Notes under the pieces: model-generated
What the model was told of the DNA's origin: nothing
Databases searched by the model: none
Seen by the model: the letters and a program-made list of their open reading frames with translations, nothing else
NCBI GenBank assembly: GCA_016712505.1
Contig: JADJQY010000001.1
Coordinates: 310,001-374,000, forward strand
DNA from: Candidatus Eiseniibacteriota bacterium
GTDB taxonomy: Bacteria > Eisenbacteria > RBG-16-71-46 > CAIMUX01
Direction: 5' to 3'
DNA: 64,000 nt
Shown: positions 33,576 to 41,625 of the stretch, in pieces
How positions within the stretch are numbered: the first letter of the stretch is position 1
Layout: each line of letters starts with the position of its first letter
Made by a program: the position numbers and the translations under genes

Positions 33576-33780
33576 GATCTTAACTGCGCACTCGTAATCG
33601 CCTCGAATCAAGTTGATCGAAAGCTGACGGGACTTGCCCTCCCCCCGTCGCTAGCCTTTCCCCCGTGATCGATCGACTGCGGAACGGCTCGCTGGACGCG
33701 AGCGCATGGAGGCCGATCGGCCTCGCTCTACGGATTTCTACCGCAACGTCCGCAACCACACCACGCAGGAGGAGCTAGGA

Positions 33781-35439
33781 ATGAAGTTCAATCAGGGGAA
33801 GAGTGCGGCTCTTGCGCTCTCGCTCGTCGCGCTGACCGGCGGTATCGCCTCCGCCCAGCACACCTTCGACGGAAACATCGTATTTGGTAACAACCCCGGT
33901 CCGTGCACCGCTGGGGGCTCCGCCACGTTCGACGCCTGCGGCCTGATCGCAGCGTTTCCGAACAATGATACGACGACCGATCCTCAGCTCGGTGCGCCGT
34001 TCAACACCCTCGCGCCGAACTGGGTCCCGGCGAACAGCAGCATCGCATCGTTCGTGAATGACAACGTCGTCTCGGTCGTTCGGCCGGCAGACGCCTGCTT
34101 CACCTGCGGGCCGTGCCCGACCGTTCTGGAAGCGGCCTGCTTCCGTGGCGCCATCCCGCCGGCTCAGCTAGGCGACGACTGGACCCAGGGTTGGACCGAC
34201 TACACCTTCGATGGCACCGGTCGCGTCTACCCGACCCGCCCGGTGGTTATCCTCCAGGGCGAGCAGTTCGCGAACTACACCATGACCGCGGCCAATCACT
34301 ACCTGCTCCGCGGACGGGTGGACTTCGAGGCCGGGACCACGCTGACCATCGAGCCCGGCGTGTTCGTCTTCGGCGAGAACTCCACCGTCGGCACGCTGGT
34401 CATCGAGCGCGGTGCGCGTCTCATCGCCGAGGGAACCGGCACGGCCCCGATCGTCCTCACCACCGACCTGGCTCCGGGCTCCATGGTCCCGGGTGGCTGG
34501 GGCGGCCTGGTCATCAACGGCCGCGCGATTGCCAACTGCGCCGACTGCGTCAACGGCGTCTCTTGCGTCTCGGAAGGAACCGCCGTCGAGTACTGCGGCA
34601 ACAACGACTGCGACGACAGCGGTTCGCTCCGCTTCGTGCGGGTCGAGTTCGCCGGGCGCATCGCCGGTCTGAACAACGAGCTCAACTCGTTCACCTTCAA
34701 CGGACTTGGCTGCGGAACTCGTTCAGAGTACCTCCAGGCTCACCGCGGGCTCGACGACCTCTTCGAGTGGTTCGGCGGCAAGCACGAGGCTCGCTATCTG
34801 GTCGGTACCGGCGGACAGGACGATGGCCTCGACTGGCAGATGGGCTGGCGTGGTGCGGTTCAGTTTGCCGTGATCCAGCAGTACGGTGACAACAGCGACA
34901 AGGGGATCGAGGCGGACAACAACGAGTTCGACTTCAACGCTCCCTGCCGCTCGAACCCGACGATCGCGAACGTGACGCTGCTGGCGACTGCGGTCGGCAC
35001 CAACACCCACGGCATCCACCTCCGTCGCGGAACCGACGCGACGATCGTGAACAGCATCGTGATGGGCTGGCCCTCGACCGGTATCCGGGTGCAGAACAAC
35101 GAGACCTCGGCCCGCGGGTTCAACCCGGTGCCGGCGGTGCTCTGCTCCCCGGCCGGGGTCGATCCGAGCGAGGTTGCCTCGCTGGACGTCCGGACCTTCC
35201 CGAACCCGGTGGTGCGCGAGGCGCGGTTCTTCTTCAGCCTGCCGACCTCGGGTCGGGCTCAGATCCAGGTGTTCGATGCCAACGGTCGTCTCGTCTCCAA
35301 CGTTCTTGACGCGGAACTGGCCGAGGGCAGCCACACCGCGACCTGGAACGTCCCGGCCGACGCGGCATCGGGCGCCTACTTCTACCGCGTTCAGAGCAAC
35401 GACCGGGTCTCGACCGGCCGTCTGATCGCGGCTCGCTAA
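33781..35439 (+). CDS. secreted surface protein with FlgD-like C-terminal sorting domain
   Basis: 552 residues from ATG 33781 (GGAGGAGC upstream). A signal peptide is seen (about 1-25, ending GIASAQ). The central region has beta-helix-like strands and repeated GxxG: NYTMTAANHYLLRGRVDFEA, LVIERGARLIAEGTGTAPI, HRGLDDLFEWFGGKHEARYL. Several Cys pairs (CADCVNG, CGNNDCDDSG) may form disulphides. The last about 80 residues form an Ig-like FlgD/T9SS-type domain: FPNPVVREARFFFSLPTSGR, VFDANGRLV, SGAYFYRVQS. It is directly upstream of a TonB-dependent receptor, as for SusD-like partners in other phyla, though it is not SusD. Confidence 0.83.
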   Translation: MKFNQGKSAALALSLVALTGGIASAQHTFDGNIVFGNNPGPCTAGGSATFDACGLIAAFPNNDTTTDPQLGAPFNTLAPNWVPANSSIASFVNDNVVSVVRPADACFTCGPCPTVLEAACFRGAIPPAQLGDDWTQGWTDYTFDGTGRVYPTRPVVILQGEQFANYTMTAANHYLLRGRVDFEAGTTLTIEPGVFVFGENSTVGTLVIERGARLIAEGTGTAPIVLTTDLAPGSMVPGGWGGLVINGRAIANCADCVNGVSCVSEGTAVEYCGNNDCDDSGSLRFVRVEFAGRIAGLNNELNSFTFNGLGCGTRSEYLQAHRGLDDLFEWFGGKHEARYLVGTGGQDDGLDWQMGWRGAVQFAVIQQYGDNSDKGIEADNNEFDFNAPCRSNPTIANVTLLATAVGTNTHGIHLRRGTDATIVNSIVMGWPSTGIRVQNNETSARGFNPVPAVLCSPAGVDPSEVASLDVRTFPNPVVREARFFFSLPTSGRAQIQVFDANGRLVSNVLDAELAEGSHTATWNVPADAASGAYFYRVQSNDRVSTGRLIAAR

Positions 35440-35486
35440 GTCCCAAGGGCGGAACGCCGCCCGCGGTACGAAGCAACTTCCGCAGC

Positions 35487-35522
35487 ATCACCGGGGAGAG
35501 CACAACCGCTCTCTCCGGTGAT
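35487..35522 (+). promoter_or_regulatory. stable hairpin between surface protein and TonB receptor genes
   Basis: ATCACCGGGGAGAGC (35487-35501) pairs with GCTCTCTCCGGTGAT (35508-35522): 15 bp with one G-T wobble and a 6-base loop. No T-tract follows, so it is more likely an mRNA-processing or stabilising element that sets unequal expression of the two genes than a full terminator. Confidence 0.5.
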
Positions 35523-35561
35523 CGCACGGAACGGCAAGAGACCAAAACGTAAGAGGGGTGC

Positions 35562-38468
35562 ATGTTCGGATATACGACTCGCAGAGTCTTCATGCTGTTC
35601 GCCGCAATCGTCTTGCTTCTGTCCTCCACTCGCCCGAGCGAGGCGCAGCAAATCGTTCAGGCAACCGACAATGCGACCAAGATCATTGGTCGTATCACGA
35701 GTGACGAGAGCGGTGAGCCGCTCGCCTACGCCAACGTCGTGCTCTACAAGGTCGCTTCTGCCGGTGACAGCACCGGCACCGCTTTCGGGGGCGGAATGAC
35801 GGCCAACGATGGTACCTACCGCATCGCCGTACCCCCCGGCTTCTACCGCATGCTCGTGGGCTACGTCGGATACCACCAGAAGAAGGTGGGGGGGATCGAA
35901 GTCACCGCCGGCCGGGTTGTGAATGTCGACATCGCCCTCCGATCGACCGCCATGAAGCTCGAGACGGTGGAGGTCACCGCGACGGTTGATCGCGCCACGG
36001 AGTCGGCGATCCTGGCCAAGCAGAAGACATCCGCCGCCGTCTCCGACGGTGTTTCCGTACAGCAGATCAAGAAGACGCCCGACTCGAACGCGGCGGACGT
36101 CATGCGCCGGGTCACCGGAGTCTCTCTGGTCGGCGATCGGTACGTGTTCGTGCGCGGTCTGGGCGAGCGCTACAGCTCGACCCAGGTGAACGGAAACGCG
36201 GTCAGCTCTCCCGAAGCGAACAAGAAGGTGATACCGCTCGACATGTTCGCATCGGGCCTGCTCGACAACGTGGTGGTGCAGAAGACCTACACTCCGGACC
36301 AGCCCGGAGAGTTCTCCGGCGGCGTGGTCAACCTTTCCACCCGGGACTTCCCGGGTCAGAAGATCTGGGAATTCTCTTTCAACGGCGCCTACCACTCCAG
36401 CACCACCGGCGAGTCCTTCTATAACTACGAGGGGAGCAGCACCGACTTCCTCGCCTTCGATGATGGCCTTCGCGACGTGCCCGGGAAGATCGGGAGCATT
36501 GCCCACAGCCGCAAGGTCACCCCGCGCGGGCAGTTCGGAGGCGCGGGCTTTGGTCCGGACACCATGCAGGTGCTGGGGCAGTCGCTGCGCGACGACTGGA
36601 AGACGAAGAAGGGCAAGATCGGCCCGGCAGCCTACGGCATGAGCGCCACCTACGGGAACGAGCTCTCGTTTCGCGGACAGCCGCTGGGCGTGCTTGGGTC
36701 GTTCGCTTTGACCAACAAGTTCAGTACGGTCGAGAGCGAGGAAAACTCCTACGAGGGGAACGCGGGATCCGAGCCTCGGACCGACTACCACGTGACCAAC
36801 TCGGAGATGAACGTTCTATGGGGGGCGGTCGGCAATCTGTCTTATCGCCTCAACCCATTCAACACCCTGTCCATGCGCACCATGTACAACCGTAGCGCGG
36901 AGGACGAGACTCAGATCGCCGAGGGATTCAACAACGACTTCAGCCGGAACTCGCGACATACCCGCTATCGCTACATCGAGCGGGGAATCTTCACCGGCAG
37001 CGCGGGGATGAAGCACAACCTGACCCGGGTCGCGAACGCGGTGCTGGATTGGAAGTTCAGCTATGCCAGCGCCGAGCGGAACGAGCCAGATCGGCGCGAA
37101 TTCTCTTACGAGGAGAATTTCGACATCATCGTTGACGAGGACGACAACCCGATCGATACGCTGCAGACGTACGTCTTGAGCGGACGCGTTCCCCCTCGGA
37201 GACACTTCGGCGAAATGTCGGAGGAGGATCGGGGGTGGGAGGCGAACCTGGCCGTGCCGTTCCATCAGTGGAGTGGTCTCGAGTCAAAAATCCGGTTTGG
37301 CGTGCTGAGCCGCAATCGGGATCGAGACTTCCGCTGGCGTCGATTCAAGTACGAGGCGCCGACCTCCATTCCGTTCAGCGAGCGCACGGCCTTCTACTCC
37401 CAGGCGATCGAGGATCTCCTCTCGCCGGAGAACATCGGGCACCAGTTGGACCATCAGCGCAAGTTCCTGGTGGTGGAAGAGACCGGAACGACCGACGCCT
37501 ACCTGGCCAGCCAGGACACCAGAGCGGCGTACGCGATGGTGGATCTTCCACTCAACGCGCGCTTTCGCAGCGTGATCGGTGCGAGAATGGAGCGAGCCGA
37601 GCTGCGCAATCGTACCTTCGACCAGTTCTCGATTCTGGATGCGGAGACGGCAAGGGTCGAGAATACGGACCTGCTTCCCAGCCTGAATGTGACCTGGTCA
37701 CCGACCGAGAAGGTAAACGTGCGCGCTGCGTTCAGCCGCACGGTGTCTCGGCCCGACCTGCGGGAGCTTTCGGAGTTCCAGATTCAGGACGTGACGACGC
37801 AGGTCAAGGAGGTTGGAAATCCGGAGTTAAAGCGTGCGCGGATCACCAACCTCGATCTGCGCTGGGAGAGCTTCCTCAGTTCCTCCGAACTGCTGGCGGC
37901 GAGCGTCTTCTTCAAGGACTTCGACGATCCGATCGAGCGGACGGTGCTCAATGCAGCAGAACCACTCTACAAGCCGGTGAATGGAGAGGAAGCGACCCTC
38001 TACGGCACGGAGCTGGAGGCGCGACTTGCTCTGGGGCGCGTGGCGCCTCGGTTCGAGTCGCTCTCCCTGGCGGGGAACCTCACCCTGGTCGAGTCGGAGG
38101 CGAAGCTGGACGAGCTCTCCGGCTCTTCGAACTCGAACCAGCGGCCGCTCGAGGGCCAGTCACCGTACGTCCTCAATACTTCCCTGTACTACAACGCGGC
38201 GAATGGTCGGACCAGTGCTGCGCTGCTCTACAACGTCTTCGGCCGCCGGCTCTACCGGGTCGGTCTGCAGGAAACGCCGGACATCTACGAGGAGCCTCGG
38301 ACCACCATCGACGCCACGGTGAGCCACAAGTTCCGCCGCGGGCGGATGAAGCTGTCCCTGACCAACCTGCTCGACGAGGAATCGAAGTTCCGCCACGACG
38401 GAGCCGGAACCGTTCATGTGTCCCGAAAGGGACGCGGGGTGTCTCTGTCGTTCTCCACCGGATCGTGA
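35562..38468 (+). CDS. TonB-dependent outer-membrane receptor with carboxypeptidase-regulatory-like N-domain
   Basis: 968 residues with a signal peptide (about 1-28). A CarboxypepD_reg-like domain lies at about 45-125 (IIGRITSDESGEPLAYANVV), then the plug (about 145-270: TPDSNAADVMRRVTGVSLVG, FVRGLGERYSSTQVNG, GEFSGGVVNLSTRDFPG) and a 22-strand-like barrel to the C-terminus. The layout is common in Bacteroidetes and relatives. The C-terminal strand ends VSLSFSTGS, lacking the usual terminal Phe. The ligand is unknown. It is probably cotranscribed with the FlgD-tailed protein upstream and the lipoprotein 8 bases downstream. Confidence 0.9.
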   Translation: MFGYTTRRVFMLFAAIVLLLSSTRPSEAQQIVQATDNATKIIGRITSDESGEPLAYANVVLYKVASAGDSTGTAFGGGMTANDGTYRIAVPPGFYRMLVGYVGYHQKKVGGIEVTAGRVVNVDIALRSTAMKLETVEVTATVDRATESAILAKQKTSAAVSDGVSVQQIKKTPDSNAADVMRRVTGVSLVGDRYVFVRGLGERYSSTQVNGNAVSSPEANKKVIPLDMFASGLLDNVVVQKTYTPDQPGEFSGGVVNLSTRDFPGQKIWEFSFNGAYHSSTTGESFYNYEGSSTDFLAFDDGLRDVPGKIGSIAHSRKVTPRGQFGGAGFGPDTMQVLGQSLRDDWKTKKGKIGPAAYGMSATYGNELSFRGQPLGVLGSFALTNKFSTVESEENSYEGNAGSEPRTDYHVTNSEMNVLWGAVGNLSYRLNPFNTLSMRTMYNRSAEDETQIAEGFNNDFSRNSRHTRYRYIERGIFTGSAGMKHNLTRVANAVLDWKFSYASAERNEPDRREFSYEENFDIIVDEDDNPIDTLQTYVLSGRVPPRRHFGEMSEEDRGWEANLAVPFHQWSGLESKIRFGVLSRNRDRDFRWRRFKYEAPTSIPFSERTAFYSQAIEDLLSPENIGHQLDHQRKFLVVEETGTTDAYLASQDTRAAYAMVDLPLNARFRSVIGARMERAELRNRTFDQFSILDAETARVENTDLLPSLNVTWSPTEKVNVRAAFSRTVSRPDLRELSEFQIQDVTTQVKEVGNPELKRARITNLDLRWESFLSSSELLAASVFFKDFDDPIERTVLNAAEPLYKPVNGEEATLYGTELEARLALGRVAPRFESLSLAGNLTLVESEAKLDELSGSSNSNQRPLEGQSPYVLNTSLYYNAANGRTSAALLYNVFGRRLYRVGLQETPDIYEEPRTTIDATVSHKFRRGRMKLSLTNLLDEESKFRHDGAGTVHVSRKGRGVSLSFSTGS

Positions 38469-38476
38469 GGGGAGAC

Positions 38477-39367
38477 ATGAAGCGGTCGAACATGATCGGT
38501 CTTGGCGATGGAATCCTTCGAAACGTAGTGCTGGGTACGGTGGTCAGCGTCGGGCTCCTCTGGGGGCCGGGCTGCTCGGGCCAGGCTGGAGCTGATCAGG
38601 CGGGTGGCGCGGGGCCCCGCCCTGCGCCCAGTGCCGAGGGGGCGACGCCTTCGCAAGCGGGCGTCGTCGGCGTGACCGCGGCGGCGAGTGCCGCGGTTCC
38701 GAGCACGAGCGTAGCGCAGGTGCCCCAGAAGGGGACCCCTGGCGGCAGCGCCAACGAGGCGGAGGAGCCTGCTCCCTCCGCTGGCAATGCCGCCAAGGGC
38801 GAGACGACGCTCGCCCCTCCCGCGCACCAGCCGCGAAGCGAGCAGAAGACCGCGCTTGCCGGTATGCCTGGATACCGCGCACCGGAGGACCCGGAGGCGG
38901 AGGCCGTTGCGAACGGCCGACGGAGTGTGCCCCCCAGCGAGGTTGATCTCATCGGGGGTGCGTCGAGCGATCGGGAGCTCGCTGAGGCGATCCTCGAAGC
39001 ACTCAACGCCGCCGATACCAGCGCCCTCCATGCACTGTGGGTCACGCCGCGTGAGTACCAGGAGTTGATGTGGCCGGAGTTCCCGGAGAGCCGCCCGGTA
39101 ACCGGGTGGACCGGAGCCCAAGCATGGGAGCTGTTTGCCCGAAAGAACGAGGCGGCGATCCGACGCTCGGAGGAGTTCCAGGGCCGCGGCCTCTCGCTAC
39201 GCGAGATCCGCTACTCGCTTGGATCCATGGCTTACACCAATTTCACCGTGCACCAAGGGGTCGAGTTCCTGACCGTCGATCCGTCGGGGCAGCTCGTGGT
39301 CGTCCCGCTGGTCCGCACATTCGTGGAACGGAACGGGCAGTTCAAGGTCTACGCCTGGAAGGACTGA
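38477..39367 (+). CDS. putative lipoprotein downstream of TonB receptor
   Basis: 296 residues from ATG 38477 (GGGGAGA just upstream). The signal ends LLWGPGC, a plausible but non-canonical lipobox with Cys at about residue 34. A long Ala/Pro/Gly/Ser-rich linker (about 36-145) precedes a globular C-terminal domain (about 160-296: DRELAEAILEALNAADTSAL, QAWELFARKNEAAIRRSEEF) that resembles a small NTF2-like/ketosteroid-isomerase fold. It belongs to the receptor operon and could be a periplasmic partner. Not recognised as a named family. Confidence 0.65.
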   Translation: MKRSNMIGLGDGILRNVVLGTVVSVGLLWGPGCSGQAGADQAGGAGPRPAPSAEGATPSQAGVVGVTAAASAAVPSTSVAQVPQKGTPGGSANEAEEPAPSAGNAAKGETTLAPPAHQPRSEQKTALAGMPGYRAPEDPEAEAVANGRRSVPPSEVDLIGGASSDRELAEAILEALNAADTSALHALWVTPREYQELMWPEFPESRPVTGWTGAQAWELFARKNEAAIRRSEEFQGRGLSLREIRYSLGSMAYTNFTVHQGVEFLTVDPSGQLVVVPLVRTFVERNGQFKVYAWKD

Positions 39368-39464
39368 TCCAACCGGCCTGAGTTGGGGCTTCACGCTCGG
39401 GTCGAAACGCTTCCTCTCCGCCCGAGAGGAACACCGCCAGAAGGCGCTCCGGCAACAGCACCCC

Positions 39465-39488
39465 CGCCGGGCGTCTTCGGCGTTTTTT
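39465..39488 (+). terminator. Rho-independent terminator after the receptor operon
   Basis: CGCCG (39465-39469) and CGGCG (39478-39482) form a short GC stem with an 8-base loop, followed directly by TTTTTT (39483-39488). It lies about 100 bases after the lipoprotein stop. Confidence 0.65.
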
Positions 39489-39636
39489 GCGATTCTCGTG
39501 GTGCGCACGGGCGACGCAATCGTGCGCACGGCTCGCGTCGCCCCGAAAGTCACGCCTTACGCTGACCGGAGGCTCCGCTCGCCCATTGGCACAACACCTG
39601 CGGTGGTTGAGTTCAAACCCAACCACAGGAGGAACT

Positions 39637-40452
39637 GTGTCCGTCGCGACTTTGCAACATCCGCTCCGCTCCGCACGGCGTCTCATCCTCGGCGTCTCCC
39701 TGTCGCTCCTGCTTGCGGGGTGCGGGAGTGACGATCAAGGAACCCCGCCGCCACCTGGGCCTGTGGTGATATCGGGTGCAGGGGCGGACTCGTCTGCGCT
39801 GGCCGCCTGGGTGAATGACTATCGCGCGCTGCTCGGACAGGACAACGGCGGCGACCCAGGAACCCGCGGCCGTTCGGGTTACCGAGAGCTCAGCTGGGAT
39901 GGAGTTCCCGCAGAGTTCTCCGCCCCGAATGGCTACCCGGCGGACTTCTTCAATGCGCCCCTGCCCCCACGTGCCCGTGGCATCGTGCTCGAAACGCCCG
40001 GGACGGGTCTGATGGTCAGCGCCGCGGTCGAGAATGCGAGCGGTGTGCTGCCGCGATTCGGGAACATCAATGCGGCCTACGCAGAGACCTTCAAGACCTT
40101 CAGCGCAGAGAAGCTCTTCTCCCCGGTCGGAAGCAACCTGGTCAACGTCAGCTTCTTCGTGCCGGGCACCAGTCTCCCGGCCACGGTCCGCGGCTTCGGT
40201 GCGGTCTACACCGATGTGGACACCCGCCATACCGCATTCGAGTACTTCGATCGAGAGGGGCGATCCCTGGGACGATTCGAGACACCGATTTCCGATCACG
40301 GCCTCTCGTTTCTTGGCGTGGCGTTCGAGGAGGCTGTCGTGGCGCGGGTGGCGGTCCGCTACGGTACCAGCTCGCTCGGGCCTGGCGACGGACCGGGCAC
40401 CGACGTGGCAGTCATGGACAACTTCATCTTTGGCGAGCCGCAGGGGGAGTAG
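39637..40452 (+). CDS. surface lipoprotein of unknown function
   Basis: 271 residues from GTG 39637, preceded by AGGAGG at 4-base spacing. Signal LGVSLSLLLAGC is a good lipobox (Cys at about residue 30), then a Pro linker GTPPPPGPV. The mature part has a beta-sandwich look; the C-terminal segment FGAVYTDVDTRHTAFEYFD, SFLGVAFEEAVVARVAVRYG and VMDNFIFGEPQ resembles a domain seen in PEP-CTERM and Leptospira-type surface proteins. It begins after the terminator at 39465-39488, so it is its own unit. Confidence 0.72.
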   Translation: MSVATLQHPLRSARRLILGVSLSLLLAGCGSDDQGTPPPPGPVVISGAGADSSALAAWVNDYRALLGQDNGGDPGTRGRSGYRELSWDGVPAEFSAPNGYPADFFNAPLPPRARGIVLETPGTGLMVSAAVENASGVLPRFGNINAAYAETFKTFSAEKLFSPVGSNLVNVSFFVPGTSLPATVRGFGAVYTDVDTRHTAFEYFDREGRSLGRFETPISDHGLSFLGVAFEEAVVARVAVRYGTSSLGPGDGPGTDVAVMDNFIFGEPQGE

Positions 40453-40509
40453 GTCGACCGGCGCAGGTCGTGCCGATCCTTCGAGCCACCGAGGGCTAGA
40501 TCGACGACA

Positions 40510-40545
40510 TGCGTTACAACAGCAATTCCTACCAGTGCGTTACAA
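40510..40545 (+). repeat. two direct copies of TGCGTTACAA upstream of the HDOD gene
   Basis: Copies at 40510-40519 and 40536-40545, 26 bases apart start to start, in a locally AT-rich patch (TTACAAAAATA). Paired direct repeats just before a leader region suggest an activator or repressor site, with a start of transcription near 40555. Confidence 0.45.
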
Positions 40546-40588
40546 AAATAGCTCTCAAGTCGCAGGTGCCGATCCGCAGAATCTGTCA

Positions 40589-40664
40589 GGGGGAGCGCGG
40601 AGCCCCAAGCCGGGTGGGTTGCCTGCTTCGGCGAGGAGTCGCCCGAGCCAACCCTTTCGCCGGT
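40589..40664 (+). ncRNA. candidate structured leader RNA of the HDOD gene
   Basis: Nested helices can be drawn by eye. GGGG (589-593) pairs with CCCC (603-606). GCCGG (609-613) pairs with CCGGT (660-664). GGGTTG (616-621) pairs with CAACCC (649-654). An inner stem CCT-GC/GC-AGG is closed by a TTCG tetraloop (622-636). (Numbers are within 40,000.) It lies about 110 bases before the HDOD start. Blocks GGGGGAGC and CCGAGCC...GTAGG loosely recall the c-di-AMP (ydaO) riboswitch, but key conserved parts are missing, so no class is assigned. Confidence 0.35.
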
Positions 40665-40776
40665 AGGAACTAAGCATCCCGGGCAGAACGGCCGAATGAG
40701 ACAGCGAGTCGTCCCATGCCGCGATTCCCGGTGCGACCCGGGCATCGCCATCGCCGTCTTCGCAGGAGGATCGGAC

Positions 40777-41625
40777 TTGAGCGCGCTGCCCCAACGGAAC
40801 CACGAAGCAACGCTCCGACAGGCCATCGAGCAGGAGATGGAGTCCGATGGGCTGGAACTTCCGCTCCTTCCTTCCGGCGCCATGCAGATCCTCGAGTTGT
40901 GCCAGTCACCGGACTCCAGCGCCGCCGCGCTCTCGACCGCAGTGCATCGGGATCCGGCCCTGGCGGCGCATGTGTTGCGGGTGGCGAACTCCACCGCATA
41001 TGCGGGATCCTCGCCCGTCGTCTCTCTACAGCAAGCGATCGGACGTCTGGGGCAGCGCACAATCGCCGAAATCGTGGTCGCGGTGTCGGTGAAGGGCGCG
41101 GTTTTCGACCTGCCGGAGTTCCGGTCCGAACTCGAAGGGTTGTGGAAGCACGCGGCCGCAGCGGGGGCGTGGGCCAGGGAAATCGCTCGACACCGTCGCC
41201 GCTCCGTCGACGCTGCCCTTCTGTGCGGGCTGCTGCAGAACGTCGGCATGCCGGTTCTCCTGAAGTCGTTGACGATTCAGGCGCGCGCCCTCGGTGGAAT
41301 CCCGAAGGAAAAACTCTGGTCTCTGGCCGAGGAGTACCACCCGGCAGCGGGGAGTCGACTTGCCCGTCTGTGGGGACTTCCGGATCAAGTGACGGAAGCG
41401 ATCTTGTACCACCATGAGTTCGATACCGCCCCGACCCGAGGAGACGAGGCCCGTATGGTCGCGTTGTCGGACCAGCTCTCCACCCATCTCCTGGCCGGGA
41501 CGATCGAGACCCCAGAGGCGGGGGAGCATCCGTCGACCGCCGACCTCAATCTCTACCCGGATGATCTTGCGGCCATTCTGGAAACGGCCCCAGACGTGTT
41601 GCGCTTCGTGGAGACCATGAGATGA
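40777..41625 (+). CDS. HDOD-domain protein
   Basis: 282 residues from a TTG at 40777 (AGGAGGA 6 bases upstream); upstream in-frame ATG 40696 has no ribosome site. The HDOD domain spans about 28-225: LPLLPSGAMQILELCQSPDS, ALAAHVLRVANSTAY, SLQQAIGRLGQRTIAEIVVA and GLLQNVGMPVLL are the usual blocks. The catalytic HD pair of true HD-GYP enzymes is absent, so it is likely a signalling scaffold. Its stop overlaps sthA by 4 bases (ATGA), coupling it to a transhydrogenase. A structured leader and direct repeats precede it. Confidence 0.85.
   Translation: MSALPQRNHEATLRQAIEQEMESDGLELPLLPSGAMQILELCQSPDSSAAALSTAVHRDPALAAHVLRVANSTAYAGSSPVVSLQQAIGRLGQRTIAEIVVAVSVKGAVFDLPEFRSELEGLWKHAAAAGAWAREIARHRRRSVDAALLCGLLQNVGMPVLLKSLTIQARALGGIPKEKLWSLAEEYHPAAGSRLARLWGLPDQVTEAILYHHEFDTAPTRGDEARMVALSDQLSTHLLAGTIETPEAGEHPSTADLNLYPDDLAAILETAPDVLRFVETMR

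Noticed and set aside
37235..38476. In-frame upstream extension of the lipoprotein at 38477
   Set aside because: Overlaps the receptor barrel in another frame; the real start has a ribosome site at 38477 and a signal sequence follows it.
40560..40670. c-di-GMP class I riboswitch
   Set aside because: The defining GACGCAAAGCC-type core is absent. A ydaO-type match is also too weak to name.
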